Shown here piece after piece: positions 32,849 through 43,417 of a DNA stretch of 64,000 nt (positions are counted from its first letter, which is position 1; the number at the start of each line of letters is the position of its first letter). Made by a program: the position numbers and the translations under genes. This DNA comes from Adiantum capillus-veneris (Eukaryota > Streptophyta > Polypodiopsida > Polypodiales > Pteridaceae), in contig CM043964.1 of the NCBI GenBank assembly GCA_014529385.2, positions 7,163,997 through 7,227,996 on the forward strand. Direction: 5' to 3'. The notes below the pieces were generated by a model, which searched no databases, was not told where the DNA came from, and saw nothing but the letters and a program-made list of their open reading frames with translations.

Positions 32849-33073
32849 TCATAAGGGTACCACATTTGGCATGCAGTTTAACCAAGGCACCGACAAAGTC
32901 GAATTCTCTACACTCAATGCACTCCACGATACGTCATTTCGGATGATGAGCTCATCAAGAGCTTTTTGTGCTTTCATAATGGCACCACATTTGGTATACA
33001 TATCGGCCAAGGCAATGCCTCGCATGAAATCATTTTCCAACATCCCTTGACTAGTAATATCACCAAAGACCAT
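32849..33073 (-). pseudogene. PPR-repeat gene fragment
   Basis: The minus strand encodes the pentatricopeptide pattern QGMLENDFMRGIALADMYTK, then CGAIMKAQKALDEL and RNDVSW, which is the helix pair of one PPR motif (the usual block is LVDMYAKCG followed by VFDEL). After a frameshift a second, weaker unit (ALVKLHAKCGTLMNEG) can be read. PPR proteins bind organellar RNA and are strongly expanded in plants. Only about one and a half motifs remain, with no start or targeting peptide, so this is a captured or decayed host-gene scrap. The wording resembles PLS-class PPRs of seed-free plants, which is my inference. Confidence 0.7.
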
Positions 33074-33289
33074 ATTAGGTATTTTGGTAAAAATCTCACA
33101 TTATGGGAATCTCCAAATCGACTAAATTCATGTAATTTGGGAATTTTCCACTTAAAGTGGGAAAAATTGAGGTGTGTGGTTAGTAAATAAAGTGAAAATC
33201 TCATAGGATTGTGGTGTTGATAAACACCAAAAGTCAAGAGGATGTACAACACATGGATTTGAATAATAACTACATGTGAGTGTGAGGGA

Positions 33290-34490
33290 ACCCTTTTTAA
33301 AATTGCACTCCATACTTTAGCATGTGATTGATCTTGTGCACACTTTCCACGTAATAACTCCAAAAATCCACTCTTTAGTTTTGTGATTGCAAGTGAATTA
33401 ATCAGATGCATCTGACTTAGTGCATCCGCTACTACACTATATCACCCCTTGTGATATCGTAGCTTACAATCATAATCTTGAAGGATTTCTGCCCATCTAG
33501 CTTTACGGACCTTCAAGTCTGTTTAAATAGTAAACCATTTAATACTCTCAGTCAAAAACTACTTCAAATTCGGTACCATATAAATAGTGTCGCCACTTTT
33601 ATAAAGCGTGAATTATGGCATAGAGCTCTCTCTCATAAACAAAAGAATTCTGTTGAGCTCTATCTAACTTCTTACTTTCAAAGGCTATAGGTCTTTCCTC
33701 CTAGAGAAGTATCCCACCAATGGCTTTATCACTAGCATTAGTCTCTACCACAAACGGCTTAAGTGGGTCGACGATTGCTATGGTGGGAGCAGTGTCTATA
33801 GCTACCTTGTGCTGTTCAAAAATGCTTTTTTGGGCTTCTTCCCAAGAAAAGGTCTTACCTTTTGCTTTAAGTTGATTTGTCATATGAACAGTGACTTTGG
33901 CATAGTCACAAATATACTGTCGATAAAATGCAGCCACGCCTAAAAATATTTGAAGCTCCTCAACCGTGTTGGGATGTGGCCAACGAAGAATGGTAGCGAC
34001 CTTGTCAGTGTTCATCTTGGTGCCAAAATAAGAGATCACATGACCGCGGTAATGTATCTTTGTTTTAAAGAAATCGCACTTGCTTTGTTTAGCATACAGT
34101 GCGTAAGCTCATAGTTGTTCAAACACTAATCATAAGTGTTCTATGTTTTCATCTTCAATCTTATTGTAAATGAGAATGCTAGCAAGGAAAACCACAACAA
34201 ATTTTCCAAGATAGGGACGTATGACACTATCCATGAGTGTGATAAATGTAGCTGGAGCATTGGTTAGAGCAAAAGGCATAACCAAAAATTCAAAATGCCC
34301 GAACCGTTTTCTAAAGGCAGTTTTGGAGATATCTTGCAGTAGGATACATACTTGGTGGTATCCTGAATGAAGATCTATCTTTGTATAGTATCTTGCCCCG
34401 TGGAGCTGATCAAACAATTCAACCACTCGCGGAAAATGATACTTGTTCTTGATTGGTTATCGCATTTAATCCACGATAATCTACGCATGT
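33290..34490 (-). pseudogene. D(B) reverse transcriptase (3' part) and RNase H
   Basis: Read right to left: [13 protein letters not shown], then [40 protein letters not shown] and [12 protein letters not shown]. The active-site block therefore reads FLAS in place of the expected F-x-D-D. The thumb and connection follow (EELQIFLGVAAFYRQYI), then RNase H with NASDKAIGGILL and FESKKL, and a degraded VADALS block just before 33,400. Several stops and shifts are present. Loss of both RT aspartates makes the copy dead. It ends in a stub towards integrase (KCAQDQSHAKVW). Confidence 0.85.
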
Positions 34491-34691
34491 TGTCGAGAAA
34501 TTTGTGGTCTTGCCACGAAAGCACTGGACTTATGGCTGTGAGAGTTTGTGAGAGAACTCAACAAAAACTATATGAAGGAGTTAAACCATAGATTCCATGA
34601 AGACTAGCGTTTGGAAAGAAGTGCAATCGAAGAAGACTCACTCTTTCTCTCTTGCACTCACATACACAAAGAAAGAACACAAAAGAGAATG

Positions 34692-34904
34692 TCAAAACAA
34701 TACAAAAATGAAAACATCAAGGCTATGGTCATATCGTATCATGGGTAATATGAAAGGGTTAATAGATGAGTTAATGGCATTCAATCTTGGCTGACCAAAT
34801 AGGCTACGAATTGTTCTTTGGAATTGTAGTTTTGTGCTTACCATAATATATATATTTTGTCTAGTGATTGGGATTAATTGTGTGTACAAATCCTCTTGGT
34901 TCAT
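34692..34904 (-). CDS. C 3'-LTR small ORF 2
   Basis: 70 codons from ATG at 34,904 (MNQEDLYTQLIPITRQNIYI) to TGA. It shares with C sORF 1, F and G the pattern Lys-Ile/Leu-x-Phe-Gln-x-x-Ile, then LFGQPRLNAI, Ser-Ser, PFILPMI and SLDVFIFVLF. Its ATG overlaps the TGA of sORF 1 as ATGA, an arrangement that allows termination-reinitiation. The same frame is intact in the 5' LTR (42,726-42,938). It lies within the last 420 bp of the LTR, just upstream of the primer-binding site in the 5' copy, so it would be near the start of the genomic RNA. No known domain. Confidence 0.55.
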   Translation of the reverse strand: MNQEDLYTQLIPITRQNIYIMVSTKLQFQRTIRSLFGQPRLNAINSSINPFILPMIRYDHSLDVFIFVLF

Positions 34905-35119
34905 AGCAAGATAACTACACTTACGTCAAAAGAAAAGTTATAGTCTATGAGAGGTAGTATGATGGGATCCGGTGATAGAAGTATTTCATTAACCCTTTCT
35001 GGGCCAAAGAGAAACACTATACGTTGTTGAAAGTGTATTTTTCGGCTAATCCATACGTTAATTCTAATAGATCGTACAACGTGAAAGCGATAGAAATGAT
35101 CATCATGTGGGTTATTCAT
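34901..35119 (-). CDS. C 3'-LTR small ORF 1
   Basis: 72 codons from ATG at 35,119 (MNNPHDDHFYRFHVVRSIRI) to the TGA shared with sORF 2. It is the closest relative of the F small frame: RSIRINVWISRKIHFQQRI matches RHIRVNICIDRKIFYQQRI, followed by LFGPERVNEIL, DPIILPLI and SFDV. In the 5' LTR a 1-bp deletion shifts this frame. Two copies in tandem suggest duplication of one ancestral small frame. Function is unknown. Conservation across unrelated elements argues for coding selection or recombination between them. Confidence 0.55.
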   Translation of the reverse strand: MNNPHDDHFYRFHVVRSIRINVWISRKIHFQQRIVFLFGPERVNEILLSPDPIILPLIDYNFSFDVSVVILL

Positions 35120-36492
35120 CTAGGATAGTATGTGAGAAATGTAGATATGAGAGAAGTGAAGAGATGAGAAGTTTCCCTCCCAAGCCCTATTCTAGCCCGT
35201 AGGCAATAAGGATACTGTAGGGAGAGATGTACCTGTACCAAAGAGAACCTAGAGAGGATGAATTACTAAGAATGAGAGACATAAGTTTGGTTAAGGAGAT
35301 GAGATTATATACATATATATATGTTGGATTAGAGACGAAAATGAAAACAACAAGAAATCAAGAAAACATCAATGTAGAACACATCTTACTTGAAACACTT
35401 CGGCACCATTATTGATGGGAGAGAGAAGAAGAGGGGGGAATTCAACTTTGATTGATACGCCAAGTACAACACCTTCTTTGATTAGAGTTGATCTTCCAAG
35501 GATAGCATACAAGAATGGCTAGTCTTCCTCTAGGAGAAAGTGTAGGCTTGGGCTTATGTTAATGGGGCTAAGTACAATTAGGCATTACTACTCACTCCCT
35601 CAAGAATTCCTCTCATCAATGGCTTGAATGCTTCAGTTCCTTTTCAAGGAAGAAGAGGTCCCCTTTTATAGGTGAAGGGAACCCCCAAGGGTTTACACAA
35701 GAAGAGAGGAGCCAGTGTGAATAGGAATAAGAAAAGTTGGAAATGAGCTGTCCCTGCATGATGTGGGCAGACTAGGGTCCAGTATTTTGATCATATCTCC
35801 TTAAACGTGGCTCCAAAGAAAAAAGTAAAAATATGGTCAGAAACTTCAGCTCATTAGCTACGATTTTTATTTTAAAATCATTTTCCAATTCAGATTGGAA
35901 CCTTGTGTAAAAAATTCATCAAAATAGGATCCATTTCTGGCAGCAAAAGTCTTCCCATGGTCCCCTTAGCCTAGACTTTCATTTAATTCCAAAGGACACC
36001 TCATGCCATATGAAAGCATGACATTGCTCCTTGAAAATTTTTTGTAATCATGCTTGCAATAATGCATTAAAATAAGTGTATCTTTGAAATCATGCCACCT
36101 AGTGTTCCACTAGGATTTGATTCCCTCCTAGTAGCTATTTAAAAAGAAATATAAGAAAAGTATAAAAAATACATAGAATATATATATATTGGAGTTTACC
36201 CTAGATATAGGATCTAGCTAGGGTGTGAGATGATAATGAGATAGTAGAAATAAAGAATCAATTCTTTTTGTCCCAAGTTAAAGAGGCGGAGCTATTGAGC
36301 TTTTCCCATAGTATTTTTTGATGGTAAAGTAAGGATAGGTTACCCTTGAGAAAAATAATAGGATGAGATAGAAGGCTTATTATTATACTTAAATATGCAT
36401 ATGTACATTATAGGAAAGATAATTATGTATCTAAAAAGTTACAAGATAGATATTGTAGCATGCGTTCCCACTATGTACGTGTCACAGCACGA

Positions 36493-36504
36493 CATCCACC
36501 CCCT
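36493..36504 (-). other. C polypurine tract
   Basis: The minus strand reads AGAGGGGGTGGA directly before the 3' LTR. Confidence 0.85.
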
Positions 36505-36552
36505 CTAAACCTGCACATCCTCCGGTATGTGCCACATTATTTCTTTGTAAGA

Positions 36553-36870
36553 TCAGCCCTCTTGTACATCTTCCTTGCTTTCTTCTTCACTAGATGATTC
36601 CAAATCTTCATCTTCACTTTGATCTTTACCTGTGGTTTTCTCTTCTTCCTCATCAACATCTTCTGGATCATTGTCTCCTCTTCTCTTAAACATTTTGATC
36701 CTTTTTCCTGCAATGGGAATCTTTACTTTTGTACCATCTAGTTCAGACAAGCTGTAAGTAGCATTTTCATGCACATGCTCTACAACATACGGTCCAAACC
36801 ATCTTTTTGAAAACTTACGCATGACTGTGTGCTGGTTATCAAGGCTACTATCATATATACACCAAAACCC
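36553..36870 (-). pseudogene. C integrase C-terminal domain with acidic tail
   Basis: In a different frame from the integrase core. It reads SSLDNQHTVMRKFSKRWFGP, then YVVEHVHENATYSLSELDGT and PIAGKRIKMFKRR, typical of the beta-rich DNA-binding end of Gypsy integrases. A strongly acidic Glu/Asp/Ser tail of about 38 residues follows. Such a tail is unusual for the well-known plant lineages I can recall. It is separated from the core by a frameshift near 36,860. Role of the tail is unknown. Confidence 0.8.
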
Positions 36871-37518
36871 AGTCACCTTTGTGAATTGCTTTGCTCCTGA
36901 GTCGATGTTGCTTATCAAAGTATTCTTTGTTTTTCAACCTTACATTTTTGAGTCGTTCTTTTGCAGCTTCAATGTCTCCAGGTCTTGTCTCTAGCTGCCT
37001 TATACGCAGTGCAAGGAGATCTTCCCTGCTAAGCCCCTCTTGCCAAGGTAGTACATTCCATGTGGGAATTGTATCTTCAATCGGCATCACTGGTTTTTGA
37101 CCATACATTAGCTCCGCAAGCATGTAGCCAGTTACTGAGCTATGTGTTGTACGATCAGCCGATAAAGCATATGGTAACAGTTTTGGCCACTCACCAACTC
37201 TTCCTTCGCAAGCCTTGGCCAAAGCTTTGATGATAGGAGGATGCCCTCTTTTACTCTTTCCATTGCCTTCAGGGTTGTAAGCTGTAGTAATAGACAGCTT
37301 GATTCCTAATCTAGAAAAGAACTCCCTTGCTTCTTCGGCATCCAGTTCACCTCTATCTGCAGTGATTTTTCCCACACAACCATAACGGCAAATCACCTCA
37401 TCAAGAAGGAATTTGCACACAGCTTTTGTGGTTTTAGCTCTTAATGCTCTTTCTTCAACCTAGTTAGTTAGGTCCTCTAGTGCAAGAACCAAGTATCTCA
37501 TCTGCCAGAGTCCTTCTG
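36863..37518 (-). pseudogene. C integrase core
   Basis: Core with RYLVLALEDLTN, a TAG (37,460-37,462), KFLLDEVICRYGCVGKITAD, GELDAEEAREFF and TTAYNPEGNGKSKRGH. The position that aligns with the catalytic Glu of the D-D-E triad is Lys (in KSKRGH; AAA, one G-to-A change from a Glu codon). Further on it has TTHSSVTGYMLAELMYGQKP and KNKEYFDKQHRLR. Upstream the frame is disturbed by a 14-bp direct duplication at about 37,508-37,535 and the stop at 37,519. This integrase should be catalytically dead. Confidence 0.85.
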
Positions 37519-40020
37519 CTAGAGTCCTAGAGGCATTGTGACTAGATCCACAACCCATTTATAGTGCATGGCTAGTGGATATGTAGGGTGCAATCCATCA
37601 CGATGTCGAACATTTGAATACACTTCACAAGTTAGACATGTCTCTACAAACTGAGATACATCTTTATACATACCCTTCCACCAGTATTTTTCTTTCAACT
37701 TGGAGAAGGTTGCCCATACACCCCTGTGTCCAGCCCATAGACTCTCATGAAACTCTTGCATGAGCTTTACTTGAGTCTCTTTTTTACATATAACCCTTTG
37801 TGGTGTAGCACCCTTTTGTTTAGGATGCTTCCACAAGTAACCATCCCTGAAAAAGTACCCATATGCTTTCCTGTGTATCCTCTTGAATTCTTGTTCAGAC
37901 CAATCATCCTGTTTTGTTAGAGTACTCAAGTAGCTTCCAATAAGAAGCCAATCACCTTTATAAATCTCTTTCAAGAATGATTCAAGTAGATTAGTCATGC
38001 AAACATTGTTACCTTTGACATGAGAGATAGAATAGAACTTTGTGCCTACATGATCTCCCTCGACAATCATTTGTGACTCATCTTCATACCTTGCCCTTGA
38101 TAGCATATCTGCCACTGTATTGTCTTTACCTGCAATGTGCTTAAACTCAGGATTTAAGGACTTAATGTAGGCAATCCACCGCAACATAGCAATGTCTAGA
38201 GTTGAGTAGCTTGTAATCATCCCAAAAAGTGGTAGACAATCTGTTTCTACAACCACACATGCACCAATTAGGTACTCTTTCCCACTTTTCAAGGCTGTAA
38301 CCATACCCCATAACTCTCTCTTTATCTGTGGATAGTTTCTTTGGCGAGCACTTAGCACCTTTGCTTCAAATCTTACCACATACCTGTGTCCTTCTTTGTC
38401 ATCTTGACCTATTGCCCATCCAATCCCTGTAGGACTGGTGTCTACTGTCACAATTACTGGCCTTTGACACTCATAGTCTACCTTTCTCAAAGTTGTTGCT
38501 GACTGGAGCAACTCCTTTAGCTTTTTCATGGATTTTACATGTGCTTCTGTCCATTTAAACTTCTGATTCTTTCTAAGCATCTGATAAAGAGGATCAGCTA
38601 CATGTGCATAATGTGGAATCCAAATAACATAGAAGACACATGCTCCCAGAAACCTTCTAACCTCAGTGATGCTAGTGCACGTTTCTTTCATTCTTTGGAT
38701 GACATCTACCTTTGTTGGACAAGGTTTCCTACCATATGGCCCGCACATGTGCCCCACAATAAGCACTTCATTGACACCAAACATAGACTTTTTCCCTGAC
38801 AATGTAAGATTCACTTCTTCCAACCTAGACAAAATTTTATCACAATCATTTATGTGATTTACCACAAACCTGCGACATCCCTTGAGATCCAAAGCTTCGT
38901 CTTTGTCACTTTCTTCACATCCTTTGATAGGCAAATCATCAATGAAAGGCATTGTGATTTGAGGAATAAAGTCACGTAAGACCTTATTCATCTCATTCAT
39001 CATATGTGCAACCGAGTTGGTTGCTCCCTGTGGCAAGGTACACATCCTTACCAAACCCAAAGGTGTCCTCATGGTTGTCAAGTCTCTGCTTTCGATTGCA
39101 AGCTGAAATTGATCATACCCTGAGTAGAGATCCCCCATTGAGTAGATTGCCCTCCCTGCAAATGCCTCTGCAAACTCATCCACAATTGTACCTGTACCTA
39201 CATTTCTAATTGTCACCTTGTTCACTGGTTGCATATCTTGGATGAAGCGTAGAGAACCATTCTTCTTCGGAACTGTGAACCACCTGTTTGAGTATGGAGC
39301 ACAAGAAGGCTCCAAGATTCCCACTTTGATTTTCTCATTTAGTAGCTCTACTAACTTTGGCAAATGAGCCTTTGGAACCGGAATAGGCCGCAGATTCCAA
39401 GGCACATGAGGTATTGTGAAAATTACCATAGGAGCTACAATAGAAGGATCAACACATCCTATCTCATGTGGCTCAAATGCAAAAGCCTTACCTTGCTTTG
39501 AAAGCATTTCTTTGAAGCACTTTGTCTCCTCCTGTGTTAGAAACTCCTTGCGACCAATCTGCAAGTCTTGGAAAGACTCCTTTGTGAAGGTATGCCCAAT
39601 CTTTTTAGGATTCCTCAAACTTGGTTGTAAAGAAGCCTGCTCAATCTTTTCCCTGTTGTTGGGTGGTAAGGGTGAAGCTACTGGTTTCACCTTCTTTGCT
39701 ACACTCTTGTATTTAGTTTCAACATGGACTTCTGGGCCAACTGTTTGGCTTTCTTTAAAGGCTTCTATTACTTGATACATTTGCATAGAAAAAACTTCCA
39801 CAACTTCATTTTCAAGATGCAAATTAGACCCCATTATAGCATCAAGCTCACCCATAGTATCTACAAAAGAAACTTGTTCACACAAACCTAAAACATTTTC
39901 AGTAGGCTCTAGCAACCCACTCTTTTTCATGCCTATTTGTACATGATGCACATATTGCCTCTCACATCTCTTCAAATCTTCAAGTTTTGGAAAACATATT
40001 GATCCATTCTTTGTTACCAA
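37519..40020 (-). pseudogene. C reverse transcriptase, RNase H and integrase N-terminus
   Basis: A long open stretch of 833 codons. RT shows WNLRPIPVPKAHLPKLVELL, the VPKKNGSLRFIQDMQPVNKV block, YSMGDLYSGYDQFQLAI, RTPLGLVRMCTLPQGATNSV and FIDDLPIKG as intact active site (38,934-38,948). RNase H has VTVDTSPTGIGWAIGQ, KRELWGMVTAL, ETDCLPLF and KDNTVADMLSRA. The integrase zinc domain follows (FHESLWAGHRGVW, then CLTCEV), and the frame stops after KWVVDLVTMPLGL, which holds the first integrase Asp. RT and RNase H look catalytically complete. No ATG-led translation is expected; it depends on upstream gag. Confidence 0.9.
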
Positions 40021-40097
40021 GGAGCTCGTTGAAAACGCTTCACCTATTTTTGGATCAGGCGAGACCCTTTTTCTTTATGTACCACTGCAATCCCGCT

Positions 40098-40916
40098 TTA
40101 CAATGGTACTTGGCTAGAACCCATCATTTCTCTATGATCATGAAACTCTTTGCTCACCTTTGGTAGAGGATGTTCTTTGAGGTTGTCACGATTTCTTTCA
40201 TGGTTCACACAAACTGTGAGAAATTGGATAGCTTGTTTACCATCTTTTCTACGTATCCTAGCATATGCTGAACCATCATCCATTACCTTTGTTTCCATTC
40301 GAACTCCCACAATGTAGGGCTGTCCAAGGATGAGATGATATGAAGATGTATCCTGTACAAAGAAGTTTTGGTCAATCTTTCCATCACCTATTGTTACCTT
40401 CACACCTCGACATGATGCATACAATTCGCCGGATGAATTGTTTGCCACTTTTACCATCCAGCCATGATCTGTGTCCATCGGCCATTTGCACTTGTTGTAG
40501 AGACTCTTTGACATTATGTTTATTTCTGAACCATGGTCAATCAAGGCAACAAATGGCTCTTCAAGATCACCTACCTTGACCAAAGTTTTTGTAGTGGCCC
40601 TTGCCCAATGACTTCGTGAATAGTAACTCCTAGGAATATCTTCAACTTCTTCATCATCATTTGAGAAATGCACTTGCTTCACTCTCCCACTAGATTGGTA
40701 GCATCCTACCACAACTCCATCATTCTCCTTATTTTGCAGTTGCATCCCTTGTGTCTTTGAGGTTTCCCCTTCAACCTGTGGACGAGAAACTTCAGCAAGG
40801 GTTTGCCTCTTCCTCTTGATGATGTCAATGATCTCCTCATGGAATTCACGCTTTGCAATGCCAAGAACTTCTCCCAGAGTAAACTCAATCTTGCTACTCA
40901 AGATCCTTTCCTCCAA
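40098..40916 (-). pseudogene. C gag-protease linker and protease
   Basis: Begins with EERILSSKIEFTLGEVLGIA and KREFHEEIIDIIKRKRQ, a conserved gag C-terminal block of this family. The aspartic protease active site follows, VALIDHGSEINIMS (40,525-40,542; D-H-G-S in place of the commoner D-S/T-G-A). It then reads LYASCRGVKVTIGDGKID and HLILGQPYI, the second conserved protease motif. A stop (40,098-40,100) separates it from RT. Upstream it is joined to gag through a 1-bp shift near 40,960. Confidence 0.85.
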
Positions 40917-40924
40917 GACTTTCT

Positions 40925-42445
40925 TTAAATCTGTAGCAACCTCAATATCAGATTGTAGTTTATAAGTTGGGCCTTTTTCTTACCTTTCGTTGGCTCTTTA
41001 TTCTTTCCTGTTGTAGACTCCTCCATGAGTACTTCAGGTGGAGATGCTCCTTGTGTTGAGGGTGTTTGAGAAGGCATTGAGTCGCTTCTTCCTCCACTTC
41101 TAGAAGCTCTTTTTGATGGTCCTTCATCAGCATTCTCATGTCTGCGCTTCTTTTCTACCATTGCCTCATTTTGTTGGCATTTTGTAATGTAGGCATGCAC
41201 TGACAATGAGTCCACTGGATCATTCCATCCTGTTTCTAGACGTATGTAATCACCTGCTTCATGTAGAATCTCTTTTGTAAGTTTTCCCTTTTTAGCTAAT
41301 TGCATGACATTTGGCCAAATTTGACCATGATGGTCACTCACCTCTTCATCACAAAAATGTTCAATTTTTACTCCATAAGTAGCTACCTCAACTGAACAGG
41401 TGGCATGCTTAGTTGCCATATCTTCAACTAAGGTTTGCATTCCCCCCTTCCCAAAGTTAGTTCTCAAGGGTAGACATGTCTCTCTTAAGTGGATTTTACC
41501 ATCCTTAAAAAAGAAAACATATTTTGACAAAGCATCACTAAAATCATCACAATCCCTTCTTACATGGTCTGTACTATCACACCAAATACATCTATTAACA
41601 AACCCTTCTTTGGGCTGTTGTCTTTGCCTAGGAAGTGGCCCTGATGGTTGGCCTTTTTCTTCAAGCTTTGAAAACTTCACCTTCAAGTCACGCATTCCCT
41701 TCACCAGCTTTTCTAGCATGGACTCATTAAACTTAGGAGCGATAAAAGTAGGCTTTACCATTTTGTCAGAAGTTGAGGTGGAAGGACTTGTAGTGTTTAC
41801 TACCATCTTGTCCTTTCTTCTTTGTCGTTTGGCAAGAAGTGAGACAGCACCTTCAACCTCATTCCAATCGGTCTTTAGTCCTTGCTCAGCATCTTTATCT
41901 TCAATAAGAAGCTCCAAATTTTCTTGAAACTCTTTACCTGCAGCTTGTAAGAAAAGATCTGTCTTCTCTGCATCTAGTGTGGCCCTTTCTGTCCTGGTGA
42001 GTTGTGCATAGCACCGCTCAAATTCCCTAAGTAGCTATGTTATTGATAGTCCTTGCTTTGGCTTGACTACCCATTCTAAGAATGTCCTTTTGGTCACTCT
42101 CTCAGAGTCCTCCATGAAATATTCCTCCTTTAAAGCTACTTTGAGTTCTTCCCAATTTCTCCCATGCCCATCTTTAATTACCCTAACATGCTCTCTAATT
42201 TCTGGAGCAACAACTAGCTCAAAGCTTTGAATCATCTCACCTTCTGACACGCGATGCAGCTCCATCTCCTTCACATACTCGCATAAGTACTTGGTTACAT
42301 CTTTTCCATTGAACTGATCCATTCTATTGACGACTGCTTGTATGGCCTTCGTTGCTGAAATCTCCCTTCTTTCAATGGCATGTTTTTGTTGCATGAACAT
42401 TGCAAATGCTTGAAACATTTGCATTGTTGCTGGGTCAAAATGCAT
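40925..42445 (-). pseudogene. C gag
   Basis: ATG at 42,445 (MHFDPATMQMFQAFAMFMQQ). A helical gag core follows (MDQFNGKDVTKYLCEYVKEM, ELVVAPEIREHVRVIK), then an in-frame TAG (42,035-42,037). After LLREFERCYAQLTRTERATL comes a CCHC knuckle, CIWCDSTDHVRRDC (about 41,562-41,604), and a Ser/Lys-rich linker. Gag would form the particle and bind genomic RNA. The start is the first ATG after the primer-binding site and only 58 bp from it, so the leader outside the LTR is very short. Confidence 0.85.
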
Positions 42446-42502
42446 ACCCTATTGCTCAACATGATCACCCATGGTTATCCACAAAATCTTACCGTGGCAG
42501 TT

Positions 42503-42519
42503 TCGCGTCGTGTTCACCA
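42503..42519 (-). other. C candidate primer-binding site
   Basis: The minus strand reads TGGTGAACACGACGCGA six bases after the 5' LTR end. It begins TGG as required for pairing with a tRNA CCA end. The tRNA species is not assigned. Confidence 0.55.
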
Positions 42520-42725
42520 AAAATATGTCGAAAAATTTGTGGTCTTGCCAGGAAGCACCGGGCTTATGGCTGTGAGAGTTTGTGAGAGAACTCAACAAAA
42601 ACTATATGAAGGAGTCAAACCATAGATGCCATGAAGACTAGGGTTTGGAAAGAAGTGCAATCAAAGAAGACTCACTCTTTCTCTCTTGCACTCACACACA
42701 CAAAGAAAGAACACGAAAGAGAATG

Positions 42726-42938
42726 TCAAAACCATAAAAAAATGAAAACATCAAGGCTATGGTCATATCGTATCATGGGTAATATGAAAGGGTTAATAGA
42801 TGAGTTAATGGCATTCAATCTTGGCTGACCAAATAGGCTACGAATTGTTCTTTGAAATTGTAGTTTTGTGCTTACCATAATATATATATTATGTCTAGTG
42901 ATTGGGATTAATTGTGTGTACAAATCCTCTTGGTTCAT
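42726..42938 (-). CDS. C 5'-LTR small ORF 2
   Basis: 70-codon frame equivalent to 34,692-34,904, open from ATG to TGA with only a few amino-acid changes (for example ITRHN for ITRQN). That both LTR copies keep the frame open despite about 3% divergence is mild evidence for past constraint. A few mutations over 210 bp would also often leave it open by chance. Confidence 0.5.
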   Translation of the reverse strand: MNQEDLYTQLIPITRHNIYIMVSTKLQFQRTIRSLFGQPRLNAINSSINPFILPMIRYDHSLDVFIFLWF

Positions 42939-42978
42939 AGCAAGATAACTACGCTTACGTCAAAAGAAAAGTTATAGT

Positions 42979-43152
42979 CTATGAGAGGTAGTATGATGGA
43001 TCCGGTGATAGAAGTATTTCATTAAGCCTTCCTGGGCCAAAGAGAAACACTATACGTTGTTGAAAGTGTATTTTTCGGCTAATCCATACGTTAATTCTAA
43101 TAGATTGTATAGAGTGAAAGCGATAGAAATGATCATCATGTGGGTTATTCAT
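42979..43152 (-). pseudogene. C 5'-LTR small ORF 1, frameshifted
   Basis: Starts at ATG 43,152 (MNNPHDDHFYRF) and follows the 3'-LTR copy through SRKIHFQQRIVFLFGP and the EILLSPDP block. One base is missing at about 42,997-43,000 (ATGGATCC for ATGGGATCC), so the conserved ILP and SFDV end is read out of frame and the overlap with sORF 2 is lost. Confidence 0.55.
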
Positions 43153-43417
43153 ATAGGATAGTATGTGAGAAATGTAGATATGAGAGAAGTGAAGAGATGA
43201 GAAGTTTCCCTCCCAAGCCCTATTCTTGCCCGTAGGCAATAAGGATACTGCGGGGAGAGATGTACCTGTAGCAAAGAGAACCTAGAGAGGATGAATTACT
43301 AAGAATGAGAGAGATAGGTTTGGTTAAGGAGATGAGATTAGATACATATATATATGTTCGATTAGAGATGAAAATAAAAACAACAAGAAATCAAGAAAAC
43401 ATCAATGTAGAACACCT

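Larger units (their letters stand above)
34491..36492 (-). repeat. C 3' LTR
   Basis: 2,002-bp repeat. The minus-strand 5' half is A/T-rich with a TATATATATG stretch near 35,310-35,330 (TATA candidate). The 3' half encodes two overlapping small frames (34,692-35,119). Its partner is the split repeat 42,526-51,477. Confidence 0.92.
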
